Assembly (NCBI RefSeq): GCF_003797825.1
Contig: NZ_RKME01000001.1
Location: 248,001 to 312,000 of the forward strand
Reading direction: 5' to 3'
Length of the DNA stretch: 64,000 bases
Origin: Gordonia sp. OPL2
GTDB taxonomy: Bacteria; Actinomycetota; Actinomycetes; Mycobacteriales; Mycobacteriaceae
Shown here: positions 40,783-52,100 of the stretch, in pieces
Layout: each line of letters opens with the position of its first letter
How positions within the stretch are numbered: the stretch's first letter is position 1
Notes under the pieces: generated by a model
What the model was told of the DNA's origin: nothing
The model's database searches: none
What the model saw: the letters and a program-made list of their open reading frames with translations, nothing else
Program-made: the position numbers and the translations under genes

Positions 40783-41778
40783 TCAGAGACGCGCGGCGAC
40801 CGGGTTCAGCAGATCGATGACGTAGTCGACCGACGGCGCGCTCGGCACACCGAAGGCGGGTGCGTTGTCGTTGGTCAGGTAGACGACCGTATCGTCCTTG
40901 ACCGCGGTGAGGTTGTCCCATCCCGGAACACGCTGATACACCGAGTCGTCACCGAGGCTCCACGCGACGAGGAGGTCGGAGTCGAGCAGATCCACGCGCT
41001 CGGGTGAGATGGGCGACCGTGTCGCGCTGCCCTTGTGCTCGGCTGCCAGCTTCGGATTCAGAACGAAGCCGAGCTGTGCGAGCAGGCCCGCGGCGGAGTC
41101 CTTCGTCGAGTTGATCGCGCCGATCTGGCCGGTCGGCTGGAACTGCGCGAAGGTGAAGGTCTTTCCGACCGCGTTCGGATGGTCGGCCTTGAACTGGGCG
41201 ATCTTGTCGTCGGTCTTGTCGATCAGGTCACCGGCCTCGGACTCCTTGCCGAAGATCTTGCCGGTCGTCGTCGCGATGTCCTCCCACGTGTCGACCGTGG
41301 CACCCTTCTGCATCACCGGGATGGTCGGGGCGACCGCACTGAGCCGGTCGTAGTTCTTCTGATCGCCGACGTACCCGGCGAGGATCAGATCCGGCTTGTA
41401 TGCGGCGAGCTCGGAGATGTCGAGTGCGGCGATCGACGGGACCACCTTCACCTCGGAGGCGTGTTCCGGTGTCCACTCGAATGTGTTGTTCGGGCCGGCG
41501 TACCCCTGTTCCTTGAACTCCGCCGTGATGGGGATATTCAGCGCCGCAAGGGTATCGGTCCAGTTGGTGAGCAGTGTGACGACGCGCTCGGGACGCTTGT
41601 CGATCGTGGTGGAACCGTACTCGTGGTCGATCGTGACCGGCGTGTAGGTGGCCGAACTGCTCGACGAATCGTCCTCGGCGGGAGCCGAGCACGCCGAGAC
41701 GAGGGCGGCAAGGGTGACGAGCAGTGCAGACGCGGCGACGAGCGCCGGCCGGCGACCTCGGGTGCGCATGGCTTTCAT
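40783..41778 (-). CDS. Siderophore-binding lipoprotein of an iron ABC transporter
   Basis: 331 aa. An Arg-rich N-terminus, hydrophobic stretch and lipobox LVSAC (Cys30) mark a lipoprotein. The mature part has the periplasmic-binding fold of iron-siderophore proteins (TIDKRPERVVTLLTNWTDTLAALNIP, then PDLILAGYVGDQ). It likely captures the ferric form of the siderophore made by this locus. Permease and ATPase genes are not next to it. ATG 41778 gives a sensible signal peptide; an upstream GTG at 41844 lies inside the DHB dehydrogenase gene. Same strand as entA/entB, so probably one iron-controlled transcript. Confidence 0.87.
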   Translation of the reverse strand: MKAMRTRGRRPALVAASALLVTLAALVSACSAPAEDDSSSSSATYTPVTIDHEYGSTTIDKRPERVVTLLTNWTDTLAALNIPITAEFKEQGYAGPNNTFEWTPEHASEVKVVPSIAALDISELAAYKPDLILAGYVGDQKNYDRLSAVAPTIPVMQKGATVDTWEDIATTTGKIFGKESEAGDLIDKTDDKIAQFKADHPNAVGKTFTFAQFQPTGQIGAINSTKDSAAGLLAQLGFVLNPKLAAEHKGSATRSPISPERVDLLDSDLLVAWSLGDDSVYQRVPGWDNLTAVKDDTVVYLTNDNAPAFGVPSAPSVDYVIDLLNPVAARL

Positions 41779-41824
41779 GGCGGAACCAATCGTTCGGGTG
41801 AACAGGCGAATTCGGAGGGACGGG

Positions 41825-42544
41825 TCACATGTCCAACGTCGCACCTCCGTCGATGCGGAGGTCGTGCATGGTCACATGTCGTGCGGCGTCCGAGGCCAGA
41901 TAGACCACGGCGGCCGCGATGTCCGCGGGTTCCGCGATGCGCTGCAAAGGGATTCCGAGCCGATGCTGTGCCGGGTCGCCGGCGAGAACGGCGTCACGAT
42001 CGCTCTCCGACGACCACATACCGCGCAACATCGCTGTGTCGGTCGATCCGGGCGAGACGATGTTCACCCGGACGCCCTTCGCGGCGGCGGCGAGACCGAT
42101 GCTGCGCGCATACGACGTCGCTGCGGCCTTCGACGCGGCGTACGGCGCCATCCGGGCGCGCGGGGTCGCCCCCGCGTTGCTCGAGATCACGACGGCGCTG
42201 CCGCGCCGACGATTCGTCATCGACTCGACCGCCACATCGAGGAGGTTGCGCACCCCGCCGGCGTTGACCGCCATGCAGACATCCCAGTCGTCGCTGAGAA
42301 CGCCTGCCGCGCTCACCACCAGATCCACCGGGCCGGCGTCGTTCTCGACCGCTTTCCACGCCGACACGACGGCCTCGCGATCGGCGACGTCCACCGCCCG
42401 GACGGAGTCGCCGCCCAGATCCCACCCGTGCACATCGGCGCCGGCCGCACCGAGGGCGTCGACCACGGCCTGACCGATCCCGCCGGCAGCGCCGGTCACC
42501 ACTGCCCGGCGCCCGGCGATGCCCTCGACGTCGGCAACGCTCAC
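41825..42544 (-). CDS. entA: 2,3-dihydro-2,3-dihydroxybenzoate dehydrogenase, EntA/DhbA-like
   Basis: 239 aa SDR. TGAAGGIG is at residues 17-24, Tyr135 and Lys139 in YAASK, and QHRLGIPLQRIAEPADIA is close to the EntA/DhbA block QFRLGIPLGKIAEP. It oxidises 2,3-dihydro-DHB to 2,3-dihydroxybenzoate with NAD. GTG start overlaps the isochorismatase stop (GTGA). It lacks any isochorismate synthase neighbour in this window. Confidence 0.88.
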   Translation of the reverse strand: MSVADVEGIAGRRAVVTGAAGGIGQAVVDALGAAGADVHGWDLGGDSVRAVDVADREAVVSAWKAVENDAGPVDLVVSAAGVLSDDWDVCMAVNAGGVRNLLDVAVESMTNRRRGSAVVISSNAGATPRARMAPYAASKAAATSYARSIGLAAAAKGVRVNIVSPGSTDTAMLRGMWSSESDRDAVLAGDPAQHRLGIPLQRIAEPADIAAAVVYLASDAARHVTMHDLRIDGGATLDM

Positions 42545-43224
42545 CGGGCGATACCGCTCGACACCGTGTCGCCGCGGTCGGCGGGGGATTCGGCGGCGGC
42601 CGAGAGTGCCTCGGTCACCTGATCGGCGGTCACCACGAGCCCCGCCCGTTTGCCGATGTACTCGCCGGCCATTTGGTGCTCGTCACGACTGAAGTCACCC
42701 ATCGCGTCGACCACGAAGAACGGCTTCACATCGCTCATGAACGCCTCGGTCGCGCTGATCATGCATCCCATGTGGGCGTAGACGCCCACGACGATGAGTT
42801 GGTCACGCCCGTGGTGAGCGAGGAGCTGCCGGAGGTCGGTGCGCTGGAATCCCGAATAGCGCCACTTGGTGACGCGGATGTCGCCGTCGGTCGGTTCGAG
42901 TTCGGGAACGATGTCCTCGTCCCGCCCGGAGACCAGTCCGGTGCCCCAGAAGTCGGCGAGGATGCCGCGCCGGGACGGATGCTGATCACCGGGTTGCGCC
43001 GTGTACACGATCGGTACACCGGCTCGCTGACAGGCCTCGCGAATCCGCACCATGTTGGGGAGGGCGGTCGCCATCGGCTCCTGGTCGAGACGGTAGGCAT
43101 CGATGAAGTACCGCTGCATGTCGTGGATGAGCAGAGCGCTCCGATGGGCATCCAATGTCCAGTTCACACGAGCAGGGAACGGTCCGCGGGGAATCTCGTA
43201 AGGGTTGATCGAAGGAATGGCCAC
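42541..43224 (-). CDS. entB: Isochorismatase (EntB/DhbB-like) without carrier domain
   Basis: 227 aa. Asp35 in LIHDMQRYF, a Lys in VTKWRYSGF, and GVYAHMGCM with the active-site Cys region (near residue 154) match EntB-type isochorismatases. It makes 2,3-dihydro-DHB from isochorismate. The C-terminal aryl carrier domain of EntB (about 75 residues with GxDSI) is missing: after residue 205 only a short Ala/Ser/Asp tail remains. The GTG start lies six bases after TACCCT, so it is probably leaderless, and the shared iron box covers this promoter. Confidence 0.88.
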   Translation of the reverse strand: MAIPSINPYEIPRGPFPARVNWTLDAHRSALLIHDMQRYFIDAYRLDQEPMATALPNMVRIREACQRAGVPIVYTAQPGDQHPSRRGILADFWGTGLVSGRDEDIVPELEPTDGDIRVTKWRYSGFQRTDLRQLLAHHGRDQLIVVGVYAHMGCMISATEAFMSDVKPFFVVDAMGDFSRDEHQMAGEYIGKRAGLVVTADQVTEALSAAAESPADRGDTVSSGIAR

Positions 43225-43228
43225 CCCG

Positions 43229-43247
43229 TTAGGGTAGCCTCACCTGT
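43229..43247. promoter_or_regulatory. IdeR-type iron box in the divergent DHB promoter
   Basis: TTAGGGTAGCCTCACCTGT matches 15 of 19 IdeR consensus positions. It fills the 24-bp space between the isochorismatase and DHB ligase starts. TAGCCT (plus strand, 43235-43240) is 8 bases before GTG 43249, and TACCCT (minus strand, 43236-43231) is 6 bases before GTG 43224. So the box overlaps the -10 of both leaderless promoters. Confidence 0.78.
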
Positions 43248-43248
43248 C

Positions 43249-44826
43249 GTGAAGGTTTCGCCGTGGCCCCCCGATCTGGTCGACCACTACCGTGCGCTGG
43301 GATTATGGCGCGGGGAGACGTTCGACGACATCATCCGAACCCGTGCCGCCGACCCGGACATCGCGACGCGGACCGCGGTCGTCGACGCCGAGCGCCGACT
43401 GACCTACCGCGAACTGGACGAGCGTGTGGACCGGCTGGCAGCAGGATTCGCCGCCCTCGGCATCGGACCCGACGATCGGGTCCTGCTGCAGATCCCGAAC
43501 CGGGTCGCCTACGTGGAGACCGTGTTCGCTCTGTTCCGTGCGCGCGCGATCCCGGTCTTCGGACTGCCTGCGCACCGGGAGGCCGAGCTCGTCGGTATCG
43601 CCCGGTCCGCGGGCGCCGTGGCCATCGTCTCGCCACGTACCCACGAAGGCTTCGATCATCGGGGGCTCGCCGAGACCGTGGCGGCACAGGTGGATTCGGT
43701 CCGACATCTCGTCGACGTCGACGACCTCGAGGCGCTGTTCGCCGACCCCATCGATCACGGTCGCGCCGACCCGTCGGACCTGGCCTTCCTGCAACTGTCC
43801 GGCGGCAGCACCGGCATCCCCAAGCTGATCCCGCGGACGCACGACGACTACCTCTACAGCGTGCGGCGCAGCAACGAGGTGTGCGGGGTCACCGCCGACA
43901 CCGTCTACCTCGCGACATTGCCGGTGGCACACAACTTCCCGATGAGTTCGCCGGGCATCCTCGGCGCACTGGTGGCCGGTGGCACGGTGGCGCTCACCGC
44001 GTCCCCGACGCCGTCGGTGGCCTGGCAGATCGTGGCTGCCGAGCGTGTCACGATGACGGGGCTGGTGCCGCCGCTGGCGCGGCTCTGGACCGAGACCGCC
44101 GAGCGCGGAACCGATCTCGACATCTCGTCTCTGCAGACGGTCCAGGTCGGCGGCGCCCGGTGCCCGGATGAGCTCGCCCGACGGATCGGCCCCGCTCTGG
44201 GCGTCACCCTGCAGCAGGTGTTCGGCATGGCCGAAGGTCTGGTCTGCTACACCCGCCTCGACGACCCGATCGACGAGATCTGCACCACCCAGGGCCGTCC
44301 CATGTCCGACGACGACCAGGTGCGCCTGGTCGACGACGACGGGAACCCGGTGGACTCCGGTACCGGCTTCCTGGAGACACAGGGCCCCTACACGATCCGC
44401 GGCTACTGGCAGGGGGCGGGCGAGGGCTCATTTGCGCCGGACGGCTGGTACCGCACCGGCGACGTCGTCGAGTTCGACCCGAGTGGCAACATCATCGTCC
44501 GCGGCCGGGGTGGCGATCGGGTCAACCGCGGCGGCGAGAAGGTGTCGGCCGAACAGCTCGAAGAGCAGTTGCTCGCCCATCCCGCGGTCCGGGATGCGAT
44601 CGTCGTCGCCGTCGCCGATCCGTATCTCGGTGAGCGGACATGTGCCTACGTGATCCCCGAGGACCCGGACCAGCCGCCGACCCTCGCCGGGATCCGCGGA
44701 TTCGTCCGCGAAGCCGGGCTGGCCGAATGGAAACTCCCCGACACCGTGACGGTGATCGAGGAGTTCCCGGAGACGGGAGTCGGCAAGGTCAGCCGCAAGA
44801 AGCTGCGCTCACTTCTCGCGGGCTGA
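43249..44826 (+). CDS. entE: 2,3-dihydroxybenzoate-AMP ligase, EntE-like
   Basis: 525 aa ANL ligase. FLQLSGGSTGIPKLIPRTHDDYLYS and LPVAHNFPMSSPGILG are nearly those of EntE/DhbE; QVFGMAEGLVCYTRLDDP and EEFPETGVGKVSRKKLR (catalytic Lys) complete the set. It adenylates 2,3-DHB and loads it on an aryl carrier protein. No such carrier is visible in this window. GTG start without ribosome site follows the iron box; probably leaderless. It converges with the exporter gene, leaving nine bases between stops. Confidence 0.92.
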   Translation: MKVSPWPPDLVDHYRALGLWRGETFDDIIRTRAADPDIATRTAVVDAERRLTYRELDERVDRLAAGFAALGIGPDDRVLLQIPNRVAYVETVFALFRARAIPVFGLPAHREAELVGIARSAGAVAIVSPRTHEGFDHRGLAETVAAQVDSVRHLVDVDDLEALFADPIDHGRADPSDLAFLQLSGGSTGIPKLIPRTHDDYLYSVRRSNEVCGVTADTVYLATLPVAHNFPMSSPGILGALVAGGTVALTASPTPSVAWQIVAAERVTMTGLVPPLARLWTETAERGTDLDISSLQTVQVGGARCPDELARRIGPALGVTLQQVFGMAEGLVCYTRLDDPIDEICTTQGRPMSDDDQVRLVDDDGNPVDSGTGFLETQGPYTIRGYWQGAGEGSFAPDGWYRTGDVVEFDPSGNIIVRGRGGDRVNRGGEKVSAEQLEEQLLAHPAVRDAIVVAVADPYLGERTCAYVIPEDPDQPPTLAGIRGFVREAGLAEWKLPDTVTVIEEFPETGVGKVSRKKLRSLLAG

Positions 44827-44835
44827 CCCCGGGAC

Positions 44836-46179
44836 TCACCGCACCGACGTCTCCTGCGCCGCGGGCTCTTTCCGGACCGCGGTCAGTGAGCGCAGCGTGA
44901 GAGCGGCGATCCCCGACAGCACCACCATGACGATGCCGTAGTAGACGATCGCATCGGACGCGACCCAGATCGTGCCGAATGCGCCGGCGACGACGGCGCC
45001 CACGGTGACACCCCCGACTTCCTGGGCCATCCAGATCCCGTTGACCCGGCCGAGCAGGGGACCGGGGGTGTGGTGCTGGATGATGGCGTAACGCAGTACT
45101 TCCTGGATCGCCTCGATGAACCCGATGACCACCAGCAGCGCCAGCGCCAGCCAGATGATCGGCGCGAGACCGAAGAGGATCTGGACCACGAAGGTCAGCG
45201 TCAGCGCGCTCACGAGGACAACGCCGGGTCGCTGTATCGCCGACAGCCAGCCGCTGGTCAGCGCAGCGACCATGGCGCCTGCCGCGACGGCCGCGTAGAG
45301 GAGGCCGGTGGCGCGCGCGTCACTGTCGAAACGTTCGGCAACCAGGGCGGGGAGCAGCGCGACGATACCCGCTCCCAACATGGCGAGCACGCCCACGATC
45401 ATCACGCCGGCGACGACTCGTTGTTCGACGATGAACCGCACCAGGGATGTCTTCGCCTGCGGTGCTGCGGATCTTCCTGCCTGCGGTGGGGATGTCGTCG
45501 CCTGCGGCGTGGTGGCTTCCGTACCGGTCGGCTTCGGCGGGGTGTGGCCGACCACCGGGGCGGTCGGCGGCATCGACGGCAGGCCGATCAGGATCAGGAC
45601 GGTGGTGGTCGCCAGGCATGCGGCGATCACATAGGCCCATTCGACGCCGGCGCCCGCGATGATGAAGCCGGCGATACCGGGCGACACGGCGGAGCCGATC
45701 CGCACGGTCAATGCACTCAACGCACCGACGGCCACCAACTGATCGCGGGGGATGAGGGTCGGTACGGCTGCCATCAACGCCGAGGTCGACAACGCGCCGA
45801 TCAGTCCGTCGATCCCGGCCAGACCGTAGAGGACCGCGACCGACGGCGTCCCGGCGATCAGACCGAACGCGTTGATCGCCAGACCCGCGAACGAGAGTGC
45901 CGCCCCGGATCGACCGATCAGGATCAGCCGTTTGCGGTCGAACCTGTCGGCGAGCGATCCGCCCACCAGCATCCCGACGAAAGTCGTGATACCGGTGACC
46001 GCGGTGGCCGCACCGACCTGTGCCGACGACTTCGTCAGGTCGTACATCTGCACCGGCACCGACACAAGCAGCAGACCGATACCGATCAGCGAGATGAGTC
46101 GCGCGACGAAGATCCGCCGGAACGGGGCGCTCTCGCGAAGTGGTGAGATGTCGATGAGTAGGGAACGTGCCGTGCTCAA
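44836..46179 (-). CDS. entS: MFS siderophore exporter, EntS-like
   Basis: 447 aa with about 12 membrane segments. It follows EntS closely: the start (LRESAPFRRIFVARLISLIGIGLLLVSVPVQMYDLT), VGMLVGGSLADRFDRKRLIL (motif A) and LLGRVNGIWMAQEVGG. Between the halves (about residues 210-245) is a Pro/Thr/Ala-rich loop not found in EntS (TPPKPTGTEATTPQATTS). It likely exports the finished siderophore. The TTG start overlaps the NRPS stop (TTGA) and has GGGAGG nine bases upstream, so it is coupled to the NRPS. Confidence 0.88.
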   Translation of the reverse strand: MSTARSLLIDISPLRESAPFRRIFVARLISLIGIGLLLVSVPVQMYDLTKSSAQVGAATAVTGITTFVGMLVGGSLADRFDRKRLILIGRSGAALSFAGLAINAFGLIAGTPSVAVLYGLAGIDGLIGALSTSALMAAVPTLIPRDQLVAVGALSALTVRIGSAVSPGIAGFIIAGAGVEWAYVIAACLATTTVLILIGLPSMPPTAPVVGHTPPKPTGTEATTPQATTSPPQAGRSAAPQAKTSLVRFIVEQRVVAGVMIVGVLAMLGAGIVALLPALVAERFDSDARATGLLYAAVAAGAMVAALTSGWLSAIQRPGVVLVSALTLTFVVQILFGLAPIIWLALALLVVIGFIEAIQEVLRYAIIQHHTPGPLLGRVNGIWMAQEVGGVTVGAVVAGAFGTIWVASDAIVYYGIVMVVLSGIAALTLRSLTAVRKEPAAQETSVR

Positions 46180-49100
46180 GGGGTGATGCCTCCCAGCTGT
46201 CCGGAGTCGGTGCCGGCGTTCGGCTCGGTGCCGGCCGACTGTTCGCTGCCATCGGCGTCGCCGTCGGCGAGGTCACGGAGTACCGCGACCCACCGGTCGG
46301 CGAGCGCGACGACCGTCTCGTGTGTGATGAGGCCGGGCTGGTAGGTCCAGCTCGCCTGCATCCGGGTGCCGTCGGTGCCGTCGAGTGTGGTCACGTCGAC
46401 GACGAGCCCGTGGCCGGCGGGCATGGCCTCGTCCGGTCCGATCTCGGCCGATTCCGGTGCCATGCCCCAGTCGCCGAACCCGAAGGAACGGTACCGGCCC
46501 AGATAGTTGAACTCGATGGCCGCGCCGGGCAGCTCCTGCTGATCGAGATACCGCAGCAGGCCGTAGCCGATGCCGCCGTCGGGCAGGCCGCCACGCTGTG
46601 CGGTGAGGGCCCGTACCTGTTCCCGGGGCGATCCACCGTCACCGACCCGCACGGGGTGCACGGCGGTGAACCATCCGACCGTGCCGTTCAGGTCGGCGCC
46701 GGGCACGAGATGCTCCTCGCGGCCGTGCCCTTCGAGGTCGACGAGCGTCGGAACGCCGGCGGCGACGCCGAACGCACCGAGCAGCACATCGTCGACGGCG
46801 GCGTCGAGGGCCGCCGGCACCGGTCCGAGAAGACGCTCGGCGACCTCGACGTCGATCTCGACCCGATGCCGCTGCGCCGTACCCTGCAGGTCGACCGCGG
46901 GGTCGAGCGGCCGGGTGAACAGTGCGTCGGCCGACTGTGCCGCCTCGCCCAGCAGGTCCTGCCACATGGGCAGTTCCGCCGACCGATCGAGCGCGACCAG
47001 TGCGCGTGCCCACGACGCGAATGCGGTGGGCGCGACGGGCAGCGAGACCTGGTCGGTCCCATCGCGCAGCTGGCTGTAGATCGCCACCAGCTCCGGTACG
47101 AGCGTGCGCCAGGAGACGCCGTCGACGACGAGGTGATGCACGACCACCAACAGACGCCCGGGTTCCTCCCGGCCGCGGTCGACCCAGACCACCGATGCCA
47201 TCACGCCGGCCTCCGGATCCAGGCGCGCGCGGGCGCGTCGTGCGACGGCGGTGATGTCGTCGTCGGTCTCACGGATCAGGAGGGCCCCGGCCACGGATTC
47301 CGGTACCTCGAAGCGCCACGGTCCGTCGTCGGCGACGAGCCTCGCCCGCAACATGTGGTGGCGGGCAACGAGCTTCGCCAGTGTCGCCCGCAACACCTCC
47401 AGGTCGAGGTCGGCGGGCACGGTGAGCAGGGCCGACTGGTGGAAACCGCGGATGAGATCGACCGGTCTGCCCCCGTGGACCGCGGTGCCCTCGGTGCCCG
47501 CCCCCGCGTGGCGGACGAGCTCCTCGAGCCACCGGACGATGGGCGTGGCGGGGACCGCACCCGAGGAGATCTCCGGCAGGGCAGGCGTCGCGGCGGCGTC
47601 GGACGGACTGTCGAGTGTCTGCGCCAGTTCGCCTGCGGTCCGGCCGGTCATGACGTCGCGTGGCGACACCACGAACCCCTCGGCGCGCAACCGCGCCACG
47701 AGCTGCATCGCCACGATGCTGTCACCGCCGAGCTCACCGAAATCCTCGTCGAGTCCGACCCGCTCGCGCGGTAGGCCGAGGACGTCTGCGATCGCATGGC
47801 AGATCTGCTGCTGCACAGTCGTTTCCACCGTGCGTACAGAGCTCTCGAATCCGGGTTCGGGAAGTGCGCGTCGGTCTATCTTGCCGTTGGCGAGTGTGGG
47901 GAACTCCTCGAGCACCACCACCACCGACGGCACCATGTAGTCCGGCAGCGCACCGCGGACCGCGGCGCGCACCGCAGAAGCTTCGGGTCGCTCAGCGGAA
48001 CCGGGGTCGACAGCATCGGTCACGGCATGACCGACGACGTAGCCGACCAGTCGTCCGGACTTCGCCACGGCGAGTGCGGTGTGCACCCCGGGCACGGCTG
48101 CGAGCGCGGCCTCGACCTCCCCGAGTTCGACTCGGAAACCACGGATCTTCACCTGATCGTCGCCGCGCCCGCGGTACTCGAGGTTGCCGTCGCCGTGCCG
48201 CCGTACGGTGTCGCCGGTTCGGTACATGCGTGAACCGTCTGCCGAGAACGGATCTGCGACAAAGCGTTCCGAGGTCAGGTCGCCTCGACCGAGATAACCG
48301 CGCGCGAGTCCGGCCCCGGACAGGTACAACTCGCCGTCGACGCCGTCGGGCACGGGCAGTAGCGCAGCGTCGAGCACGTACGCCCGGGCGCCGTCCACCG
48401 GTGAGCCGATGACGGGACGCTCGGCGTCGGACGCACGGGCGACCAGGGCGTCGACCGTGGCCTCCGTGGGCCCGTACAGGTTGTAGGCCTCGGAGTCGGT
48501 GAGCGACCGGAACTCCCGCCACTGGGCATCGGGGACGGCCTCGCCACCGAAACCGATGGCCGCCATCGAGCGTTCGGCCCCGTCGAGCCGGCGCAGGTGC
48601 GACGGCGTCAACTCGAGGAAATCCCATGCCTCCGAGAGCAACTGGGCGGCCAGCGCCTGGGCATCGCGCTGTGTGTCGTCATCGACGATGCTCACCTCAT
48701 GACCGTCGAGCAGCCACAGCTGGGGTTGCCACGAGGCGTCGAACGCCAGGGACCAGGCATGACCGATGCGAAGGCGGTCGCGTCCCGTGCGGGCCTTCGT
48801 CGGCTCGTGCAGCATCCGCCGGTGACTCGCGAACAGATTCGACAGTCCGCGATGCGGGACGACGACACCCTTGGGTACGCCGGTGGAGCCAGACGTGAAG
48901 ATCACGTAGGCGGGATGGTCGGGACGCAGGGTGCGGACACGTCGGATCGGGGGCACGGGGGTGTCGACGGGTGCGAGCAGCGGATCGTCCGGCGAGTCGA
49001 GGACGAGGCGGGGACGCGCAGCGCTCAGCATCGACGTCACCCGCTCGGCCGGTGAATCCGGTTCGATCGGCAGATAGGCGGCCCCGGAGTACAACACCGC

Positions 49101-52100
49101 GAAGATGGTCTCGAGCGCAGCGACCGAACGGGGGAGCTGGACGACGACCACATCCTCGGGACCGACCCCGGCCTCGACGAGACGTGCCGCGACACCGCGG
49201 ACCCGGGTATCGAGCTCACCGAAGGTGCGGGTGCCGTCGGGACCGCGCAACGCCGGGGCATCGGCGTCCCGTGCGACCACTGCATCGAAGAGATCCCCGA
49301 AGGTGGCCGGTTCCGAGCCGGGCCGGAACCGGATCCGGCGTTCGTCCGGAGTCCGTACATCGAGCTCGCGGAGCGCTGCGTCGGGCCGGCCCGCCATGAA
49401 CTCCAGGATCGTGACGAGCCGCTGCGCCATGGCCTCGACGGTGGGACGGTTGAACAGATCGGTGCTGTACTCGATCACACCACCGATCCGTGTGGCGCCG
49501 GTCGTGTTGTCCTCGGTGAAGTCGAACGACAGGTCGAACTTGGCGGTCGTCGGCCGTCCGGGTCCGCCGTCGGTGGAGTCGAGATCGGGCAGCCGCCCGT
49601 CGACGTAGACGACCATGGTCTGGAACAGCGGGTTGAGCGCCGCGGACCGCGAGACCGACACCGTCTCCACGACCTGCTCGAACGGGATGTCCCGATGGTC
49701 GAATGCCGCGAGATCGGTGGCACGGACGCGAGCCAGGAGTTCGCGAGGGGTCGGGTTGCCCGACACATCGGTGCGCAGCACCAGGGTGTTCAGGAAGAAG
49801 CCGACGAGGCGGTCGAGCCGGGGATCGGTGCGGATCGTCACCGGCGTGCCGAGCGGGATGTCCGATCCGCCGCCCAGCCGCGACAGCAGGAGCGCCACCG
49901 CCGCCTGCATCAGCATGAACATCGAGGTTCCCGAATCATCCGCCAGGACCCGCAGACGTCGTCCCAGCTCGGGCTCGAGAAGCACGAAGACACCGTCACC
50001 GCGACCGGTCGGGCGGGGTGGACGAGGACGGTCGTACGGGAGTGTGAGCTCGTCGGGTATCCCGGTCAGTTCGTCGCGCCAGTAGGCGAGCTGACGCTCA
50101 CGCCGGTCTCCGGCAACGACCTCCCGCTGCCAGGCCGCAAAATCCGAGTACTGCAGCGGCAAGGCGTCCCACTGCGGTTCACGACCGGACAGTCGAGCGG
50201 CATAGGCGATCTCGAGGTCGGCGCGCAATGGTGCCGCCGACCACTCATCGGTCGCGATGTGATGGATGGTCACCACCGCGACGTCCTCGGTTGCCGTGAC
50301 ACGGATCGGGATCTCCGTGGCGAGGTCGAAGGCGTGGCCGGCGCCGGCGAACAGTTCCTCGCCGTCGGCGGCGTCGACGACGACCACCTGCGGCCGGTCG
50401 ACGATCTCCGGGACGCCGTCGGGATATCGGGTCCGCAGTATCGCGTGTCGGCCGACGACATCGGCGACCGCCGCACGCAAGACGTCGCGATCGATCTGCG
50501 CCGTACCCGTGGGTCCGCCCGGACGCCACAGCATCGGCACGTTGTAGGTCGCCGACGGCCCCGACACCGCGTGCAGGGTGAGCATCTGTTCCTGCCCGAA
50601 CGACAGGACGCCGGTGTCGTCGGGCCGGCGAAGCAGTTCGACGACGTCGGTGGGTTCGATCGCATGATCGCCTGATTCGAGGTGATCCGCGAGCCCTGCG
50701 ACGGTCGGATGGTCGAACAGGACGCGCACACCGATGTCGTAGCCGAGGGTCGCGCGCACGAGGTTGGCGACCTTGATCGCGAGCAGCGAGTGTCCGCCCA
50801 GTGAGAAGAAGTTCGCGTCCACATCGAGCACCGGTGCTCCGAGCGCGACACCGAAGATCTCGGCGAGGTCCGACTCGAGAGTGGTCCGCGGCGACACACC
50901 GCCGTCAGAACCCCGGGCGGGCATCGGCAGGGCTCGGCGGTCGAGCTTGCCGGTGTGGTTGAGCGGCAACGCGTCCAGCACCACGATGGGCGCCGGGATC
51001 ATGTAGGCGGGAAGTGTCGCGCTCAGACCGGTCGCGATGGCCTCGGCGAGTTCGTCGTACGTGGCGGCGACGGTCGGCTCCGCGGCGACCCAGGCGACGA
51101 GCCGGTCGCCGTCGACGGCCACCGCGGCGCCGGACACACCGGGCAGCGTCCGGATGGCCGTCTCGATCTCGCCGAGCTCGACCCGGTTGCCGCGCACCTT
51201 GACCTGGGCGTCCGATCGTCCGACGTACTCGAGCAGTCCGTCGCGTCGCCGCACCAGGTCGCCGGTGCGATAGACCCGTGCGCCGGGGATCTCTCCGGTC
51301 GGGTCGGCGATGAAGGCCGACGCGGTGAGTCCGGGGCGCGCGAGATATCCACGGGCGAGGGATGTCCCACGCACATGGAGTTCGCCGACGGTCCCGTCGG
51401 ACACTCGTCTCAGAGAGGTGTCGAGGACCAGCAGGTCGGTCCCGGCGATCGGGCGTCCGATCGGGACCGTTCGCGTGGTGGTCGACGGCTGTGCGGTGTG
51501 GTCGGTGACGACCACGGTGGTCTCCGTGGGGCCGTAGGCATTGATCAGATGCAGGTCCGGCGATCCGGCCCGGACGCGGTCTGCGAGATCGGTGGTCAGG
51601 GCCTCACCACCGGCGATGATCTGTCGCAGGCCGGGTACGGAGCCCAGATGCGGGACGAACTCCTCCAGGAGGGAGGGCACGAACACGGCTGTCGTCACGT
51701 CGTGTGCGGCGATGATCTCCGCCTGGCGTCGGGGGTCACGCTGGGCGCCGGGCTCGGCGACGAGTCCGGAGGCGCCACAGACGAACGGCAGCAACAGTTC
51801 CCACACGGCTCCGTCGAAGCCCACCGGAGTCTTGACCAGGATCGTGTCTCCGGGCCCGGGGGTACCGCCCGGCATGGTCTCCCGCCGCCAGCGCAGCACG
51901 TTGACGACGTTGCGATGACTGACGACGACGCCCTTGGGCCGCCCGGTCGATCCCGATGTGTAGATGACGTAGGCCGCGTTGTCGGGCGTCGGGCCGTCGG
52001 AATGGGGATCGGCGCCCGTGCCGACGACCGGATCGGGGGCCGACGACAGTTCGGTGACGACGTCGTCGCTCAGCGTGATCGTCGGGACGTCCGCGGGCAC

